DNA of 64,000 bases from Sacculina carcini (taxonomy: Eukaryota; Arthropoda; Thecostraca; Sacculinidae), in assembly GCA_916048095.2 (NCBI GenBank), contig OU696587.1, positions 545,252 to 609,251 of the forward strand, written 5' to 3'. Under the pieces are notes generated by a model. The model made no database searches and had not been told where the DNA came from. It worked only from the letters and a program-made list of their open reading frames with translations. Positions 18,603 to 29,421 of the stretch are shown one piece after another (within the stretch, counting starts at the first letter, position 1; every line of letters starts with the position of its first letter). A program made the position numbers and the translations under genes.

Positions 18603-21600
18603 CTCCACCCTGATCTCCAAGATCACAACATAAACACCGAGGAGGTGGTCGCCGTACACGCGCTCCTCTTCGAACGCCTTCGGCTGGCACGATCGTCGGT
18701 TCCCGTCTATCAGCATCAAGTTCTGGACGTGCTGCATCATCATGAACTCCAACAGCGTCGACTCGCTCCTGTACTGAGGATGAAGCTCGACCGGACACAT
18801 CTGCATTGGAAGTGGAGTGGGACACGGGACCACCGACCCACAGCGGAGAGTCGTTGGTTGATGACATATAGTCGGGTGGCTCGGCTTCCACACCATGCTC
18901 GTTCCTGCGGCGAAGATCTCGGACATGACGCGGCACACCGTCAACCTCGACCACCTCCTCGGACACAACACCACTTACCACTCCTTGTGCCGACCGCTCG
19001 GTGCATCTGGTCCCACGCTCACGAACCCATACTGCGTCACCAGTCGTGAATCTAGACCGCCCACTACCGGAAATCTCTCCTTCTCTTGGCTGGTTAACCC
19101 GAGGTCTCGCGTAGTCTCGTACTCTATAGTTGTAGACACAATTGGCTGGTGCACTGTCTGCAGTCTCTCCGTCGCGAGGCGTGACGTTATATAAATGAAC
19201 AGCCTCAGTGATGCTGCCACCCCTTCTAGCAGCAATTACTTTCACGGTCCTATGATTGCGCTCATCAATCGCATTCCCACTTGCAGCATACGCCGCTCTG
19301 AAACGTAGCTTGATGTCCCACTGTGCTGCAAGCGCCGCAAACGACCGACTTCTGAAAAATGTGTCGTTGTCGCAAAGTAGTTCAGCTGGTGCACCTCTCT
19401 CAAAAAATATCCTCTCCAAGTGCTGTATGACCTGATAACTGTCGGCCGCACGCAGTTGTCTCCACAAGCTAAACCGCGAAAGGCCACAGTCAACGACAGT
19501 CAGGTACGACTGATTGTCGTAATGAGTAACGTCAATGGCCAGGCGACTCCAGATATCAGCAACGCTCAGCGCGCCGTGTCGCCATTCGACCGGTGCCGGA
19601 TCGATAGCGCTGCATACATCACAACGACGAACCACATCACGTACCTCCGATCGCTTCACAGGTCTAGCGGGGTCACGTTTGGCAAAAAATAATGTTCGAC
19701 GTATTCCTGGATGCCCTGCTCGCTCATGAATGTTTGCAATATCCTCGGCGACTGAGCCACGGACTGCTGGAGCCGCAGCTGCCGCACCTACAGCTGTTGA
19801 TTCGCTGCCAAGCCAACTGGTTGGCACACGCGTGAGAGCATCTGCCAAATTTTCGGCGGATCGAACCAGCCGCACCTTCACTCGTAATCCGAGTTCATCC
19901 ACCATCTGTTTGATGAGGCACACTCTCCGTCGTATCAGCATTTCACCATGCGCTTTTGTCCGGAGCATGGCACTACCGCTCAGTACATCACCAATCCAAT
20001 TGTGAACAGTTGCAGAATCTGTGCGGAGGTCTATCACCTTCATACCCCACGAAACAGCTATGTTGATACCTCTGATGGCAGCGTCCAGCTCGGCCATGTT
20101 GATATGAGTGACTTCATCTCAACGAAGCCAGCATGCGTCCTCGATTACTCCCGATTCCTTAGTCTCCAACACCACTCCGAGAGCAATCGCGCTGGCATCA
20201 GTCCACACAGTGACCTCTTCTCCGGTCACCCGCCATACTCCCCGCGCTGGATCTTCATTCGTGAGTCTGTTAATGACATTTGAAATTTTGTCCTCAACAG
20301 AATGGTCATCAACGAAATCATCCCATCCTTGAGTCGCAGAATTCACACACCGCTTCATCCAGGAAGCGGCAGGTCTTAACCATCCAGCCACCGGTAGATG
20401 AGCAACCAGACGGCCGCACCACGAAAACACCGACCTGCGAGTCATTGGCCCATTAATTGGTGGTATAGGATTATCCCTGATCCACGCCAATCCGTTTTGC
20501 TGTCGCCGAACGCTCAGACCCAGTACACGACATGAGGGGTCGGTCCGCACTGCGGTTTTACAGGTCAGCCCATATCTGGAGAGATGCTTGCTCACTTCAT
20601 CTGCGCTCAACACAGACTCATCGACAAGAATGTCGTCAATGTACGATTAAGCTGCTCTGTCGACATTTGGATCTTGCTTACACACGAAGTTGACGATCTC
20701 TTTCATTATGATAGGAGCCGCACTTAGCCCGAACCCCAACCGAGTCAGACAATATCGCTTGTTAGATATTATTACTGTTTGGTAACACCAGAGTGCAGGC
20801 TCGACTTCAACCTGGAGATAGGCGCGCGTCAGATCCAACAAGGCTATACGGTCGCCCCGCCTCCTCCAATCTCTGAGTTTGTGATGGCAGACGTCAGCAT
20901 CCGCTGTATGTATTTCCGCGAATTGATTTAATTGGCGAAATTCCATCACCGGCCTGACTTTGGATTTATTCTTTTGGCTGACTGCCATGAGTGGGATGCG
21001 TCCTCTTACTGGCCCATGAGCGCGTTCATCGTATTCAACGAGCCATCCGGCGTCAATCCAAGATTGTAGCTCTGACCGGTACTCATCATGGGCATGTGGA
21101 GCAATCGCATATTCGGCCGTCCGGTTCGTCAGCACAATCGGACGTTGCGACCAATTCCACTTCGCTCTCCACGAGTTTTTATTTGCATCGAAATATGCCA
21201 CGAAGTCTTTGCCCTCAAGCTCACATCCACCACCCACACCTTTCCCATTCGCTGCTGCCGCAGCACACAGTTCCCGCGGAGCAAGTGCATCTTCTACTCC
21301 CCACGTCAGTTTCCGCCTCGAGTCCAGCATCATACCACCCATTGCCACAATACCGTCAAGTCCGAGAATGAAATCAAAACCGGCTGGCCGGTGCTTCACC
21401 ACCAGTACGCTGAGCTCGAATGCCTTGCCTCCGTCCACCGCGATCTGCGCTGGCCAACTACCCTGACATATCATCTGAGCTCCGCTAATAGTCAACAACG
21501 ACTCACCATGAAATTCCGCCAGCCCTCTGCACAACGACTCCGATATTATACTCCTAGTACATCCAGTGTCAACTAACGCAAGGCACTGAACGTCGTTGAC

Positions 21601-21692
21601 CAACACACGAGTGGTGACCATCGGCGCCGTTTCGGTAGAGAAGAGACTGGCACCTACGTCACTCCTCCTTGGCCGTTTTCCGGAGAGCGTGA
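18598..21692 (-). pseudogene. pol: Gypsy pol: protease, RT, RNase H, integrase, with two in-frame stops
   Basis: One continuous frame, open from inside gag. Protease: ALVDTGCTRSIIS near 21.57 kb. RT: KVRPVMEFRQLNQFA, IALLDLTRAYLQVEVEP, LTRLGFGLSAAPIIMKE. A TAA at 20647-20649 comes just before the catalytic YIDDILVDE, and a TGA at ~20116-20118 lies inside RNase H (VTVWTDASAIALG ... AELDAAIRGI, LRTDSATVHNWI). Integrase: zinc motif (IHERAGHPG ... CDVC), then DDE as AIDVTHYD, LLCDNDTFF and GNAIDERNHR. The C-terminal DAVWVRERGTRC domain ends at TAG 18600-18598, whose bases belong to the 3' LTR. Apart from the two stops it looks functional. Confidence 0.9.
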
Positions 21693-22436
21693 ACAGATAT
21701 GCCCGATTTCACCACACTTGAAACACGTGGGCCCAGTTCTCCCTTTTCCAGGGCCATTTTTTCGGCGAGAGCAATAATGCGCGGAATGCCCGGCATGGTT
21801 ACACAAGAAACACTTGAAGGGTTTTATCTGCTGGTCGTGATCACGCGTTGTCGAACGAGCAGCCAGTCCAGTGTTAACGGTGTGGGTCGCTTCTGACAAA
21901 ATCACCCTTGTCCTGTCCACGACTTCGGTCAGCGTCATAGCGTCGAGTTTGGCGTTCGCCCTGAGGACATGTCGCACCGTCTGTGGGATTGCTGAGACGA
22001 AAGCAAATTTTATTGAGACTGGGTCGGTTATATTGCACCTGGCTCCCAGTCTGCGCAGGTCGGACAGCAACACATCGACACACTCACCGTCGCTCAATCT
22101 TCGCCCCACAAAAGCGTCGTACGCTCCGAAAGTATCCATGCCAAACGCGGTCTGAAGAACTTGCTCCACTTTTTCAAAGTCCAGCTGTTCCACATCGGTG
22201 AGGCAGTCCACGACAGCATATGCATCACCTGTAACTCTCATCCCAACAACTTGGGCCACATCGCGCACGCCTCGGAGTCGACACATTTTCTGAACTTTGC
22301 TGAGCCATTCTGTGGGGTCCTTTTTGCCGTCATACTCCGGCACCAGCCTCAGGTCGAAAGCCACATTACTTGTCGCCGAAATAGCTTGTAGTTCCGCATT
22401 CCCCGCAACCGTCATTGTTGCTTCGTTCTCCGTCAT
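21654..22436 (-). CDS. gag: Gypsy gag with zinc knuckles
   Basis: 260 residues from the LTR-encoded ATG at 22436 (MTENEATMTVAGNAELQ), crossing the LTR end and the putative PBS in frame. The N-terminal half resembles Ty3/gypsy capsid (RLVPEYDGKKDPTEWLSKVQ; DAFVGRRLSDGECVDVLLSD). Near the C-terminus are a CCHC knuckle (CFLCNHAGHSAHYC) and a second one (CFKCGEIGHICSRS) in which the last Cys of CX2CX4HX4C is not at its usual place. The frame is intact. It overlaps pol, which is in the -1 frame, so programmed frameshifting is likely. Confidence 0.85.
   Translation of the reverse strand: MTENEATMTVAGNAELQAISATSNVAFDLRLVPEYDGKKDPTEWLSKVQKMCRLRGVRDVAQVVGMRVTGDAYAVVDCLTDVEQLDFEKVEQVLQTAFGMDTFGAYDAFVGRRLSDGECVDVLLSDLRRLGARCNITDPVSIKFAFVSAIPQTVRHVLRANAKLDAMTLTEVVDRTRVILSEATHTVNTGLAARSTTRDHDQQIKPFKCFLCNHAGHSAHYCSRRKNGPGKGRTGPTCFKCGEIGHICSRSPENGQGGVT
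22375..22386 (-). other. Putative primer-binding site: complement of tRNA-Phe bases 1-12
   Basis: Immediately after the 5' LTR the minus strand reads AGCTATTTCGGC; the plus strand here is GCCGAAATAGCT, identical to the first 12 bases of animal tRNA-Phe as I remember it. No match to a CCA-bearing tRNA 3' end is found near the LTR. A 5' tRNA fragment ending at base 12 would have its 3' end against the LTR, as needed for minus-strand synthesis; copia-type elements use a 5' half tRNA in a similar way. Confidence 0.5.
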
Positions 22437-22953
22437 GTCTAGGTAGATCGACAACTAGAAATTAGGAAGCGTGTAATTACAGTCTCGAATAAACTCGGAA
22501 TGAGTGAACGAATATAAATACTTCGATAATAACAAAATATAACAGTAACCCGTGAGTGAACAAACGACTCAATAAACCACCGGGTAACAATAACCCGTGA
22601 GTGAACGAGCCACTCAATAAACCACCGCTACCGCCGTAAATCCCATTTCAACACAACGCAACACCACCGCACGCTTCACACACACTGCCCAACATTCCCT
22701 CTCCAATTCACGCGTTGAGAATCGCCCGATGCAGGCGATCGTTTGTACATTCATCCAATAATCAACCAATCAGAAAACAATACGTCAATACGTCATCAAT
22801 GCCTGCAAGTTCACACACAAGCATACATGCACGCTCGCGCACACGCAGTGTACCCGCACGCGCAGGCTATAAGCCACGCCTCAACACACTGCATCGCAAA
22901 CAGTCAGCTGATACGAATGCCTTAATGCGCAAGCATCTCCACTTCACACTACA
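22387..22953 (-). repeat. 5' LTR of the gypsy element, containing the gag start
   Basis: 567 bp. It carries tandem CGGGTTA(C/T)TGTTA words near 22545-22600, a TATA-like stretch (GTATTTATATTCG on the minus strand, ~22515), and the gag ATG at 22436, 50 bp before its end. Confidence 0.92.
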
Positions 22954-23450
22954 CTCTTTATAGATACATTTAAGCCCGCCCGTCGTGCGGAACAGTTCAT
23001 AGAATATAGTTAATATTCAATTCATAAGAAATTAGTGCAAATTGAAAAAGAAAAACAAACCCATAGAAAAGTTTTAGCCAATATAAAAGTCTCAATGTGA
23101 AATTTATGTTTCTATTTAGAAAACATGTTTTTCCACAACCCGCCTCATATTTAAAGTTGCCCGTCGTGCGGAATAATTCAGAACTCAAACACGAAACAAA
23201 CACAAGGAAAATTTATGAAAAACGACCAATAGAAAAAGTCAAATTTGTACACTCTTGTTATAATTATTGTCGAAGTTTTCTCCCTCAACACTGCTCGAAT
23301 TCACACCCGTCCTTCGTGTGTAGTAATTCAGAAGTGTAACACTATCAAAACAATCAAACTTTCTGTCATCTCTATAATTCCAGATTAATGCTTCCGCTAA
23401 AACAGCATATGCATATAGTTGGAATTGCATGATATTACAACCCATATCCT

Positions 23451-23537
23451 TATGCAACTTAAGCGTATGCAACTTAAGCGTATGCAACTTAAGCGTATGC
23501 AACCTAAGCGTATGCAACTTAAGCGTATGCAACTTAA
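23451..23537 (+). repeat. 15-bp minisatellite (TATGCAACTTAAGCG)n
   Basis: About six units in copy B of the composite repeat. The equivalent place in copies A, C, D, E and F has only one or two units, so this is a local expansion. Confidence 0.88.
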
Positions 23538-24756
23538 TTAAACCAATTAAATTACACAAAATTAAATTACAGTAAAATTCAGTAGTTTACTTTGTTCCCA
23601 GTAGCATTTTACCCGCCCGTCGTGCGGAAAAATTAATGTGTAAATATTGAGGACAATACAACCTTTCTATTCAGTATAATGTATAATTAATTAAACTGTA
23701 CGCAATAAGATCACACTATCCATGATTGGAGCTAATATGATGCATTATTGATTGTGATTGGGCTTCAGTGAAATGTAATCAGTGTTCCTGTGTAATCGCA
23801 AGGGCGCATAATAAGTGTCAAATTGGCAATATGTCCTTTTGAATTTACACCGTTGTAACTTCCTTAAATTACACTTTGCAAAATAAAACATTATACCGCA
23901 TTGTAGAACGAAACATTTACAGCACGATGGTATAATTTATTTTAACGTGTGACAAATAGTTTCTGAGAAATAGGTAGAAAAATGAATTAGTTTTAGTCGC
24001 CCGGTGATCAAGTGTAATTTTGGATGTATTTGAGAATTTTGCCAATTTTACACGTTTTTGTATCATTTGTGGGTATAAATTATAACTTTTCTTGTAGAAA
24101 ACAAATTTATCTACAAAATAGTATAATATCTATAGCTGTATCATTGCTGGCTTATGCGGAATAGATAGCGGAATATTGACAAAATATTCACGTATTTTTG
24201 TGCGAATTTTGCCTTTAAGACTGCCTTAGACTGCCTAAGACTTTTTGCCTTTAAGAATTTTGCCTCATTTGCACTTCACACCGCCGTAACTTTTTTAATA
24301 CACTTTGGAAAATTAAAAATTATACCGTGTTGTAGAAAATAAAATTCCCAGCATGATGGTATTATTTATTTAGATGTGTGATAATTAGTTTTTGAGAAAT
24401 AGAGAAAAAAGTATAGACAATCGGACGAGTGTAGTTTAAATATAATTTTGAATATAGATTGAATTTTTTTCCATTTTACATGTTTTATATTTAATTTTTG
24501 GGTATAAATTATAATTTTTTTAGTAGAACAGAAAAGTTTCTACGCAGTGGTATAATTTGTATAGTTGTACCATTGCTGGCTTAGGAGGAGTAGCATGCAG
24601 AATATTGACCAACATTTTCGCATTTTTCAGTGTTCATTTTGTATTTCACCGTTATAACTTTTTTCGATTGTATTTTTAAAATTTAAAATTTAACCTACAG
24701 GCTAAGTTGTGGTTGAGTAGTAGCTGATAGAAAATGGACCAAGGAGGGTGGGTCAG

Positions 24757-24759
24757 ACA

Positions 24760-24828
<69 letters not shown>
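24757..24828 (+). repeat. (CA)n microsatellite
   Basis: More than 30 CA units at the end of copy B, directly before the 5' end of the CR1 LINE. Confidence 0.95.
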
Positions 24829-24829
<1 letters not shown>

Positions 24830-25201
24830 GTGTGATTTGTCGTGAGCGAGTGCGGTTGTGTTTGAGCTGATCCTGTCTGATTTCGTGACGCGTGTTTGAG
24901 TGTTTGGTGTTTGAGTGTTTGGTGTGTACACATTGCTGCGAACGGTTGTCCGTTTGTCAAACTGTGTGTGTGAGCGTGGGTGTGTGGTGGCGCGTGTGTG
25001 TGTGAGCGTGGGTGTGTGATGGCGCGTGTGTGTGTGGGTGTGTTTGTGTGAGTGTGTGTGTCTGTGTGCGTGCGTGAGATAGAGGAAGTGAGTGAACCAG
25101 TGAGTGAGCTGTGAACAGTCTTCATTGATTGCCTCAAACGTCAATTCGGGTGTTCTCGGGGCTCAGGGTGAGGTGAGTGCTGTCCTGTCTCAGTAGAAAC
25201 A

Positions 25202-26220
25202 ATGTCAGGGAAAGGCCCAAAACTGAGAGAGAAGAAGGGTGAGACCTATGAGTCGAGCGTTGAGAAAAATACGTCGAAAATCGATGAACTGCGAGAACAA
25301 TTCCACCAACTGAAGGAAACTATGGGATCACTCGAGAGTGAGTTGGAACAAGTGCGTTTAAACCAAGGCACGATTGAAGAAGAAAAGAGACAATTGAAAG
25401 AACAGATGACAGAACTATTGGAAAAAGAGTTGGCAAATGTTCGACAAATCAATGAGGATATTATTGAAGAAAACAAATGCTTGAGGGAGCAGACGACATC
25501 ATTGACAAATGAGAACGTAGATCTAAAAAAGAGGTTGAGTAACATCGAAGAAAATGGCAAAAGACAAGTAGAGGACCTGAAAAAAATTGAAGTTGAGCAA
25601 AAAGGATGGAAGAAGAGTCATGAAGTAAGAGTGCATGATTTAGAACATGTCATGGAAGAGCAGCAAAAAAATAAACAGGCTGAGATGGAGAGGGCTTGTG
25701 TTCAAGTGTTGAATAAGAAGAGGCAGATGGTGAAACAAATGGTTGAAAAAGATAAAAATGTCATAATATTTGGCATTGAAGAAGAAACTATCGCCTCGAA
25801 ATCCAAGAGGGAGGAAAAGGAAAGAGGAAGGGCGAAAAAGTTGCTAAGTGCTTTAGATGTAGAAGTGAAGGAAGATGATATGACAGATATGCATCGAATT
25901 GGAAAATACGACGCTAAAAACTCGCGACCCATGAGAATCAAGTACAGGTCAAAGGAAGCAGCTGACGAAGTGTTGAACAACACATGGAAGCTGAAAGACC
26001 ATGCCGAATACAGCAAGGTTTGGATCAAACCAGACTCCACGCAGGAAGAAAGAGCATTAATCAATGAAAAAGTCCAACTAATGAAAGAAAAAACGAGAAA
26101 CTGACAGAGGAAGAAAAAAAGGAGTTTCATTGGAAGTTGGTACACGGAAAAATCAAGAAATGGTATCGTATGGCAGCAACGGATGCGAAGGAACAGACAG
26201 AAAGGCACACACAAGCTTAA
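25202..26220 (+). pseudogene. CR1 ORF1: long coiled-coil RNA-binding protein, one frameshift
   Basis: From the ATG at 25202 (MSGKGPKLREKKG) a ~200-residue coiled coil, very rich in Glu, Lys and Gln, precedes an RRM-like region (KDKNVIIFGIEEETIASKSK; DMTDMHRIGKYD; RPMRIKYRSKEAADEVLNN; KVWIKPDSTQEERALINE). An A6 run at ~26089-26094 seems to have lost one A, giving a stop at 26104. In the next frame the protein continues EKLTEEEKKEFHWKLVHGKI to a TAA at 26218-26220. It would be about 339 residues. Expected role: RNP formation with the LINE RNA. Confidence 0.78.
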
Positions 26221-29029
26221 TGTACACAAACATCGACGGGTATATGTCGAGTAGAATCGAGCTCAATGAATACCTGTGTGGAAAAAACCCTGACATTGTT
26301 GCTATAGTACAAACAAAACTCAAAGAAGATATTGTAGTTCAAGGCTTGGTTCATAGCAGGTATAACATATACAGAAGGGATAGAAATATAAAAGCGGGAG
26401 GGGGAGTGATGGTGTTGACAAGAGACAATATTAATGCAAAAGTGGTGTATATTGGAATGAAGGCGGAATTAATAATGTTAGAGATAAAACTCTTGGACAG
26501 TGTGAAACACTTCATGGCGGTTTATGTGCCGCCAAGAAGTAGTTCATGGAAGCTGAACGAGTTTGAAGAAATGCTCAATGATACTCTGAATGAACTATGC
26601 TATCTGATGAACAAGTACAAAAACTTAACAATTGTAGGAGATTTTAACTGTAAGGAAGTTGACTGGCAAAATTGGAACGCAAACGGATCACCGAACTCAT
26701 GGAATTCAAGACTTATGACACTGATGATGAAAAACTACATGAATCAGTGGGTTCAAGAGAATACTCGATTCAGGGGTTCAGACGAGCCATCAAAACTAGA
26801 TTTGGTTTTTACTGATGAAATGGACATAATAAAATCGTTGACGTATAAGAGTCCAATTGGCAAAAGCGACCATGTGCTGATAGAGGCAGTTTTAGAGTAT
26901 GGAAAACCTGCAAAAGGTACCCGTAAATACTACGGTGATAAACTGAACTATGACAAAGCCAACATAAAACAGCTTAAGAGATACTTTGATGTGGTCGACT
27001 GGACCGCTATGTTGACAATGACGGATGTTCAACAAAAATTTGATTATTTTGTTGACGTGTACAAGCTCGGTGTTGAAAGATATGTTCCAAGAATAAAAAG
27101 ATCATACACCAAGAAAAATGTTTGGTTCAACAAAAGATGTGAAAAAGCAAGAGAGGACAAAGAAAAAGCATGGAACATATTACGAAAGAGAAATACTTAT
27201 GAGCACTGGAAAGAGTACAAAAGAGCCAGAAACAATTACGTGAAAATAAGACGAGAAGAAACAATGAATTATGAAAAAGTTTAGTTGAAAAATGTGAAAA
27301 AGAACCGAAGATGTTCTACAAGTATGTCAACGGAAAGATGAAAAATTACGTGGGCATCGAAAGAATTCAACATGAAGGCGAGACCGTTACTGAACCAGAG
27401 AAAATCTGCGAAATTATGAATTATAGATTTCACATGGTGTTCACTGATGAAAGTCCCTTTGATGGAAGTCGAATCTTGCCGAAATGTAGGCCTATGGGAG
27501 ATGTGTATTTATCTAAGAAAGATCTGATCGAGAGACTGTCGAAGTTAAAGAATGGGAAATCGGTTGGACCAGACGGAATTGAGGGAAGCATTATCAGGGA
27601 ATGCAGGGAAGAGTTGACGGAGCCATTGTATGACGTCATATGTACTAGCTTGCGCCTGGGTGAAGTTCCTTCACAATGGCAATGTTCGAGCATTGTTCCA
27701 ATTCACAAGAAGGGTTCGAAAGAGGAATCATCCAACTACAGGCCTATATCACTGACCAGCGTGATATGTAAAGTGTGTGAAAAAATTATCAAGGACCAGT
27801 GGGTAAAACACCTGGAGAGGGAAAAGGTTTTGTCAAATGCACAATACGGATTTAGACAATCAAGATCATGTGTGTCGAGTCTTTTATTCTTTTACAACAA
27901 AATTATTGATGTTGTACAGGAGAGGGACAAGTGGGTGGACTGCATATACTTGGACTTGTGCAAAGCTTTCGACAAGGTCCCATTCAGGAGGCTTCTGTGG
28001 AAACTGGAGTATTGTGGAGGAATACAAGGGTCACTATTGAAATGGATGGAACATTACTTGACCGATAGAAAAATGAGTACAACTGTGAGGGGAGCGGCTT
28101 CTTCGTGGAAGCGGGTGAAAAGTGGGGTGCCACAAGGCTCTGTGCTCGGACCAATAATGTTTCTGATATATATCAATGATATAACGAACGATCTGGACAG
28201 CACCGTTCACCTTTTTGCCGACGATGCCAAATTGATGAGAGTCATAACGAGTAAGAGAGACTGTGAACAATTGCAATGTGACATCGACAAGATTCAAGAA
28301 TGGTGTCAAAAATGGTTAATGAGCCTCAACGAAACAAAGTGTCATGTCATGAAATTTGGCAAAAGCGGGAAGAGACCATCTGTGGACTATGCACTGGGAT
28401 GCGTCAAGCTGCGAGAGGTGGACAAGGAGCGAGATCTTGGTGTGATTATCCAGAATGATCTGTCACCGCAGGCGCACATTGATGACCTTTTCGCTAAGTC
28501 GTATGCACTTATTTCAAAAACGAGAGGAGTATTCAACTACATGGATGAGAATATGTTCAAAAAAATCATGATAGCTCAAATTAGGCCAAAGATCGAATAC
28601 GCAGCTGTAGTTTGGTCTCCACACGAAATGAAACATATAAAGAAAATAGAAAAGATTCAAAGACTAGCCACAAAATTGGTACCAAACTTGAAAAACATGT
28701 CTTACGAGGACAGATTGAGGAAAATTGAATTACCCAGGCTTGATGAGAGGAGAGAAAGAGGTGATTTAATAAACATATATAGATGCATAAATGACACGGT
28801 CAACACAGACGACATCGGATTAGTTTTTCAAGGAAATGTGCGTAGAGGACACTCAAAAAAACTGAGGAAAACACGTTGTCGAAAAGATGTAAAAAAGTAT
28901 AGTTTCCCGTTTAGGAGCGTAGATCAGTGGAACCAATTAGACAGCAAAATAGTTGAAGCTAGAAATTTAAGTTCCTTCAAAAATATGTTAGATAAATTAT
29001 GGAAAAGAGACGGGACAGCACGAGCCTAG
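26220..29029 (+). pseudogene. CR1 ORF2: endonuclease-reverse transcriptase, one frameshift
   Basis: Starts at ATG 26220 (MYTNIDGYMSSRIELNEYL), the last base of the ORF1 stop. Endonuclease: VAIVQTKLKE, GGGVMVLTR, FMAVYVPPRS, IVGDFNCKEVDW, LDLVFTD and KSDHVLIE. The EN-RT linker breaks at about 27270-27284 by a one-base shift next to an A5 run, and resumes as EKEPKMFYKYVNGKMKNYVG. RT: LKNGKSVGPDGI, IVPIHKKGS, NYRPISLTSV, AQYGFRQSRS, IYLDLCKAFDKVP, KSGVPQGSVLGPIMFLIYIND and VHLFADDAKLM (28.2 kb). The C-terminal thumb-like region with the CR1-type RLRKIELPRLDERRERGDLI motif is complete. Confidence 0.9.
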
Positions 29030-29080
29030 CTCATATCCTGTAGAACAACTATGTGAGTACAACTATGTGAGTACACACAA

Positions 29081-29085
<5 letters not shown>

Positions 29086-29120
<35 letters not shown>
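29086..29120 (+). repeat. (TA)n microsatellite
   Basis: TA run between the CR1 3' end and the Penelope-like segment. Confidence 0.9.
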
Positions 29121-29122
<2 letters not shown>

Positions 29123-29326
29123 TGGAAGTAGGCCATTTGTAATGCATGCTCTGTTAAATTCTACAGCATTTTTTGTGTTGTTTCTTTTGTATGTACATTT
29201 CTCTATACGTCTCACCAGCTTCTTCTGGTTCTCAGAGAGCTTTCCCAGTAGTACCGAAAAACTCATTTTTGCCCGAGGCACCTTTCGACATATATTAATG
29301 TCATCTTCAGGGGCATATATATACAC
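29100..29326 (-). pseudogene. Start of a second Penelope copy in the terminal repeat
   Basis: On the minus strand, downstream of the GIY-YIG stop, an open frame reads [20 protein letters not shown], then [17 protein letters not shown] and AVEFNRACITNGLLPRYI. The last stretch resembles the N-terminal segment of PLE proteins (F..(A/R)C(L/I)..G..P.YI). C-terminus followed by a new N-terminus is the pseudo-LTR (pLTR) tandem arrangement typical of Penelope elements. It ends in the TA microsatellite. Confidence 0.5.
29271..29314 (-). ncRNA. Hammerhead-ribozyme-like motif, left arm
   Basis: 44 nt on the minus strand, identical in layout to 31047-31090: stem I GCCC/GGGC, core CUGAAGA, one extra U, stem II GACAU/AUGUC, core GAAA, tiny stem III and UC cleavage position. 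Confidence 0.5.
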
Positions 29327-29421
29327 ATAACAATCGTAAATAAATATACACTAAACTGAAAATCAAATTTGAATGAGACGTTAAATACTCTAGAAAATTC
29401 CTATATAAAAGTATATAAAAT

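Larger units (their letters stand above)
18025..22958 (-). mobile_element. Ty3/gypsy-type retrotransposon, nearly complete, with CTCTT target duplication
   Basis: LTRs at 22387-22953 (5') and 18030-18602 (3') read TGTAGT...ACTACA on the minus strand and are very similar; a 6-bp difference at the CACACG run explains most of the length gap. CTCTT lies at 18025-18029 and 22954-22958. Order gag, protease, RT, RNase H, integrase is typical Ty3/gypsy. The gag ATG is inside the 5' LTR and the pol stop inside the 3' LTR, so coding sequence fills the whole internal region. Empty sites exist at ~33415-33435 and ~41145-41160 in sister copies of the host repeat. Confidence 0.92.
16931..24745 (+). repeat. 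Composite repeat, copy B, split by the gypsy element
   Basis: 16931-18029 and 22954-24745 together form one copy comparable with 32330-35500 and 40385-42890. GC-rich modules are at ~17490, 17655, 22977, 23157, 23300 and 23612; hairpin modules start near 23900. The break is exactly the gypsy insertion and its CTCTT duplication. It ends in CAGACAGACACACACA, running into a long CA tract. Confidence 0.82.
24829..29060 (+). mobile_element. Nearly complete CR1-type LINE
   Basis: 5' UTR of ~370 bp (24829-25201, rich in GTGTGTG), ORF1 (25202-26220) and ORF2 (26220-29029) joined by an overlapping TAATG, and a 3' UTR of only ~30-60 bp ending in a TA microsatellite. Each ORF carries a single one-base deletion or insertion; otherwise both are open. 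The CR1 clade is indicated by the EN start YTNIDG, the FADD box and the C-terminal KLVPNLKNMSYEDRLRK domain. Confidence 0.9.

Noticed and set aside
24676..25144. Two ~150-codon minus-strand frames over the CA tract
   Set aside because: Low-complexity HTHTHT and VCVCVC translations of a microsatellite and the CR1 5' UTR.
29063..29330. Open frames reading YIYIYIYI near the TA runs
   Set aside because: They come from (TA)n microsatellites; same for frames at 31031-31343 and 46052-46271.
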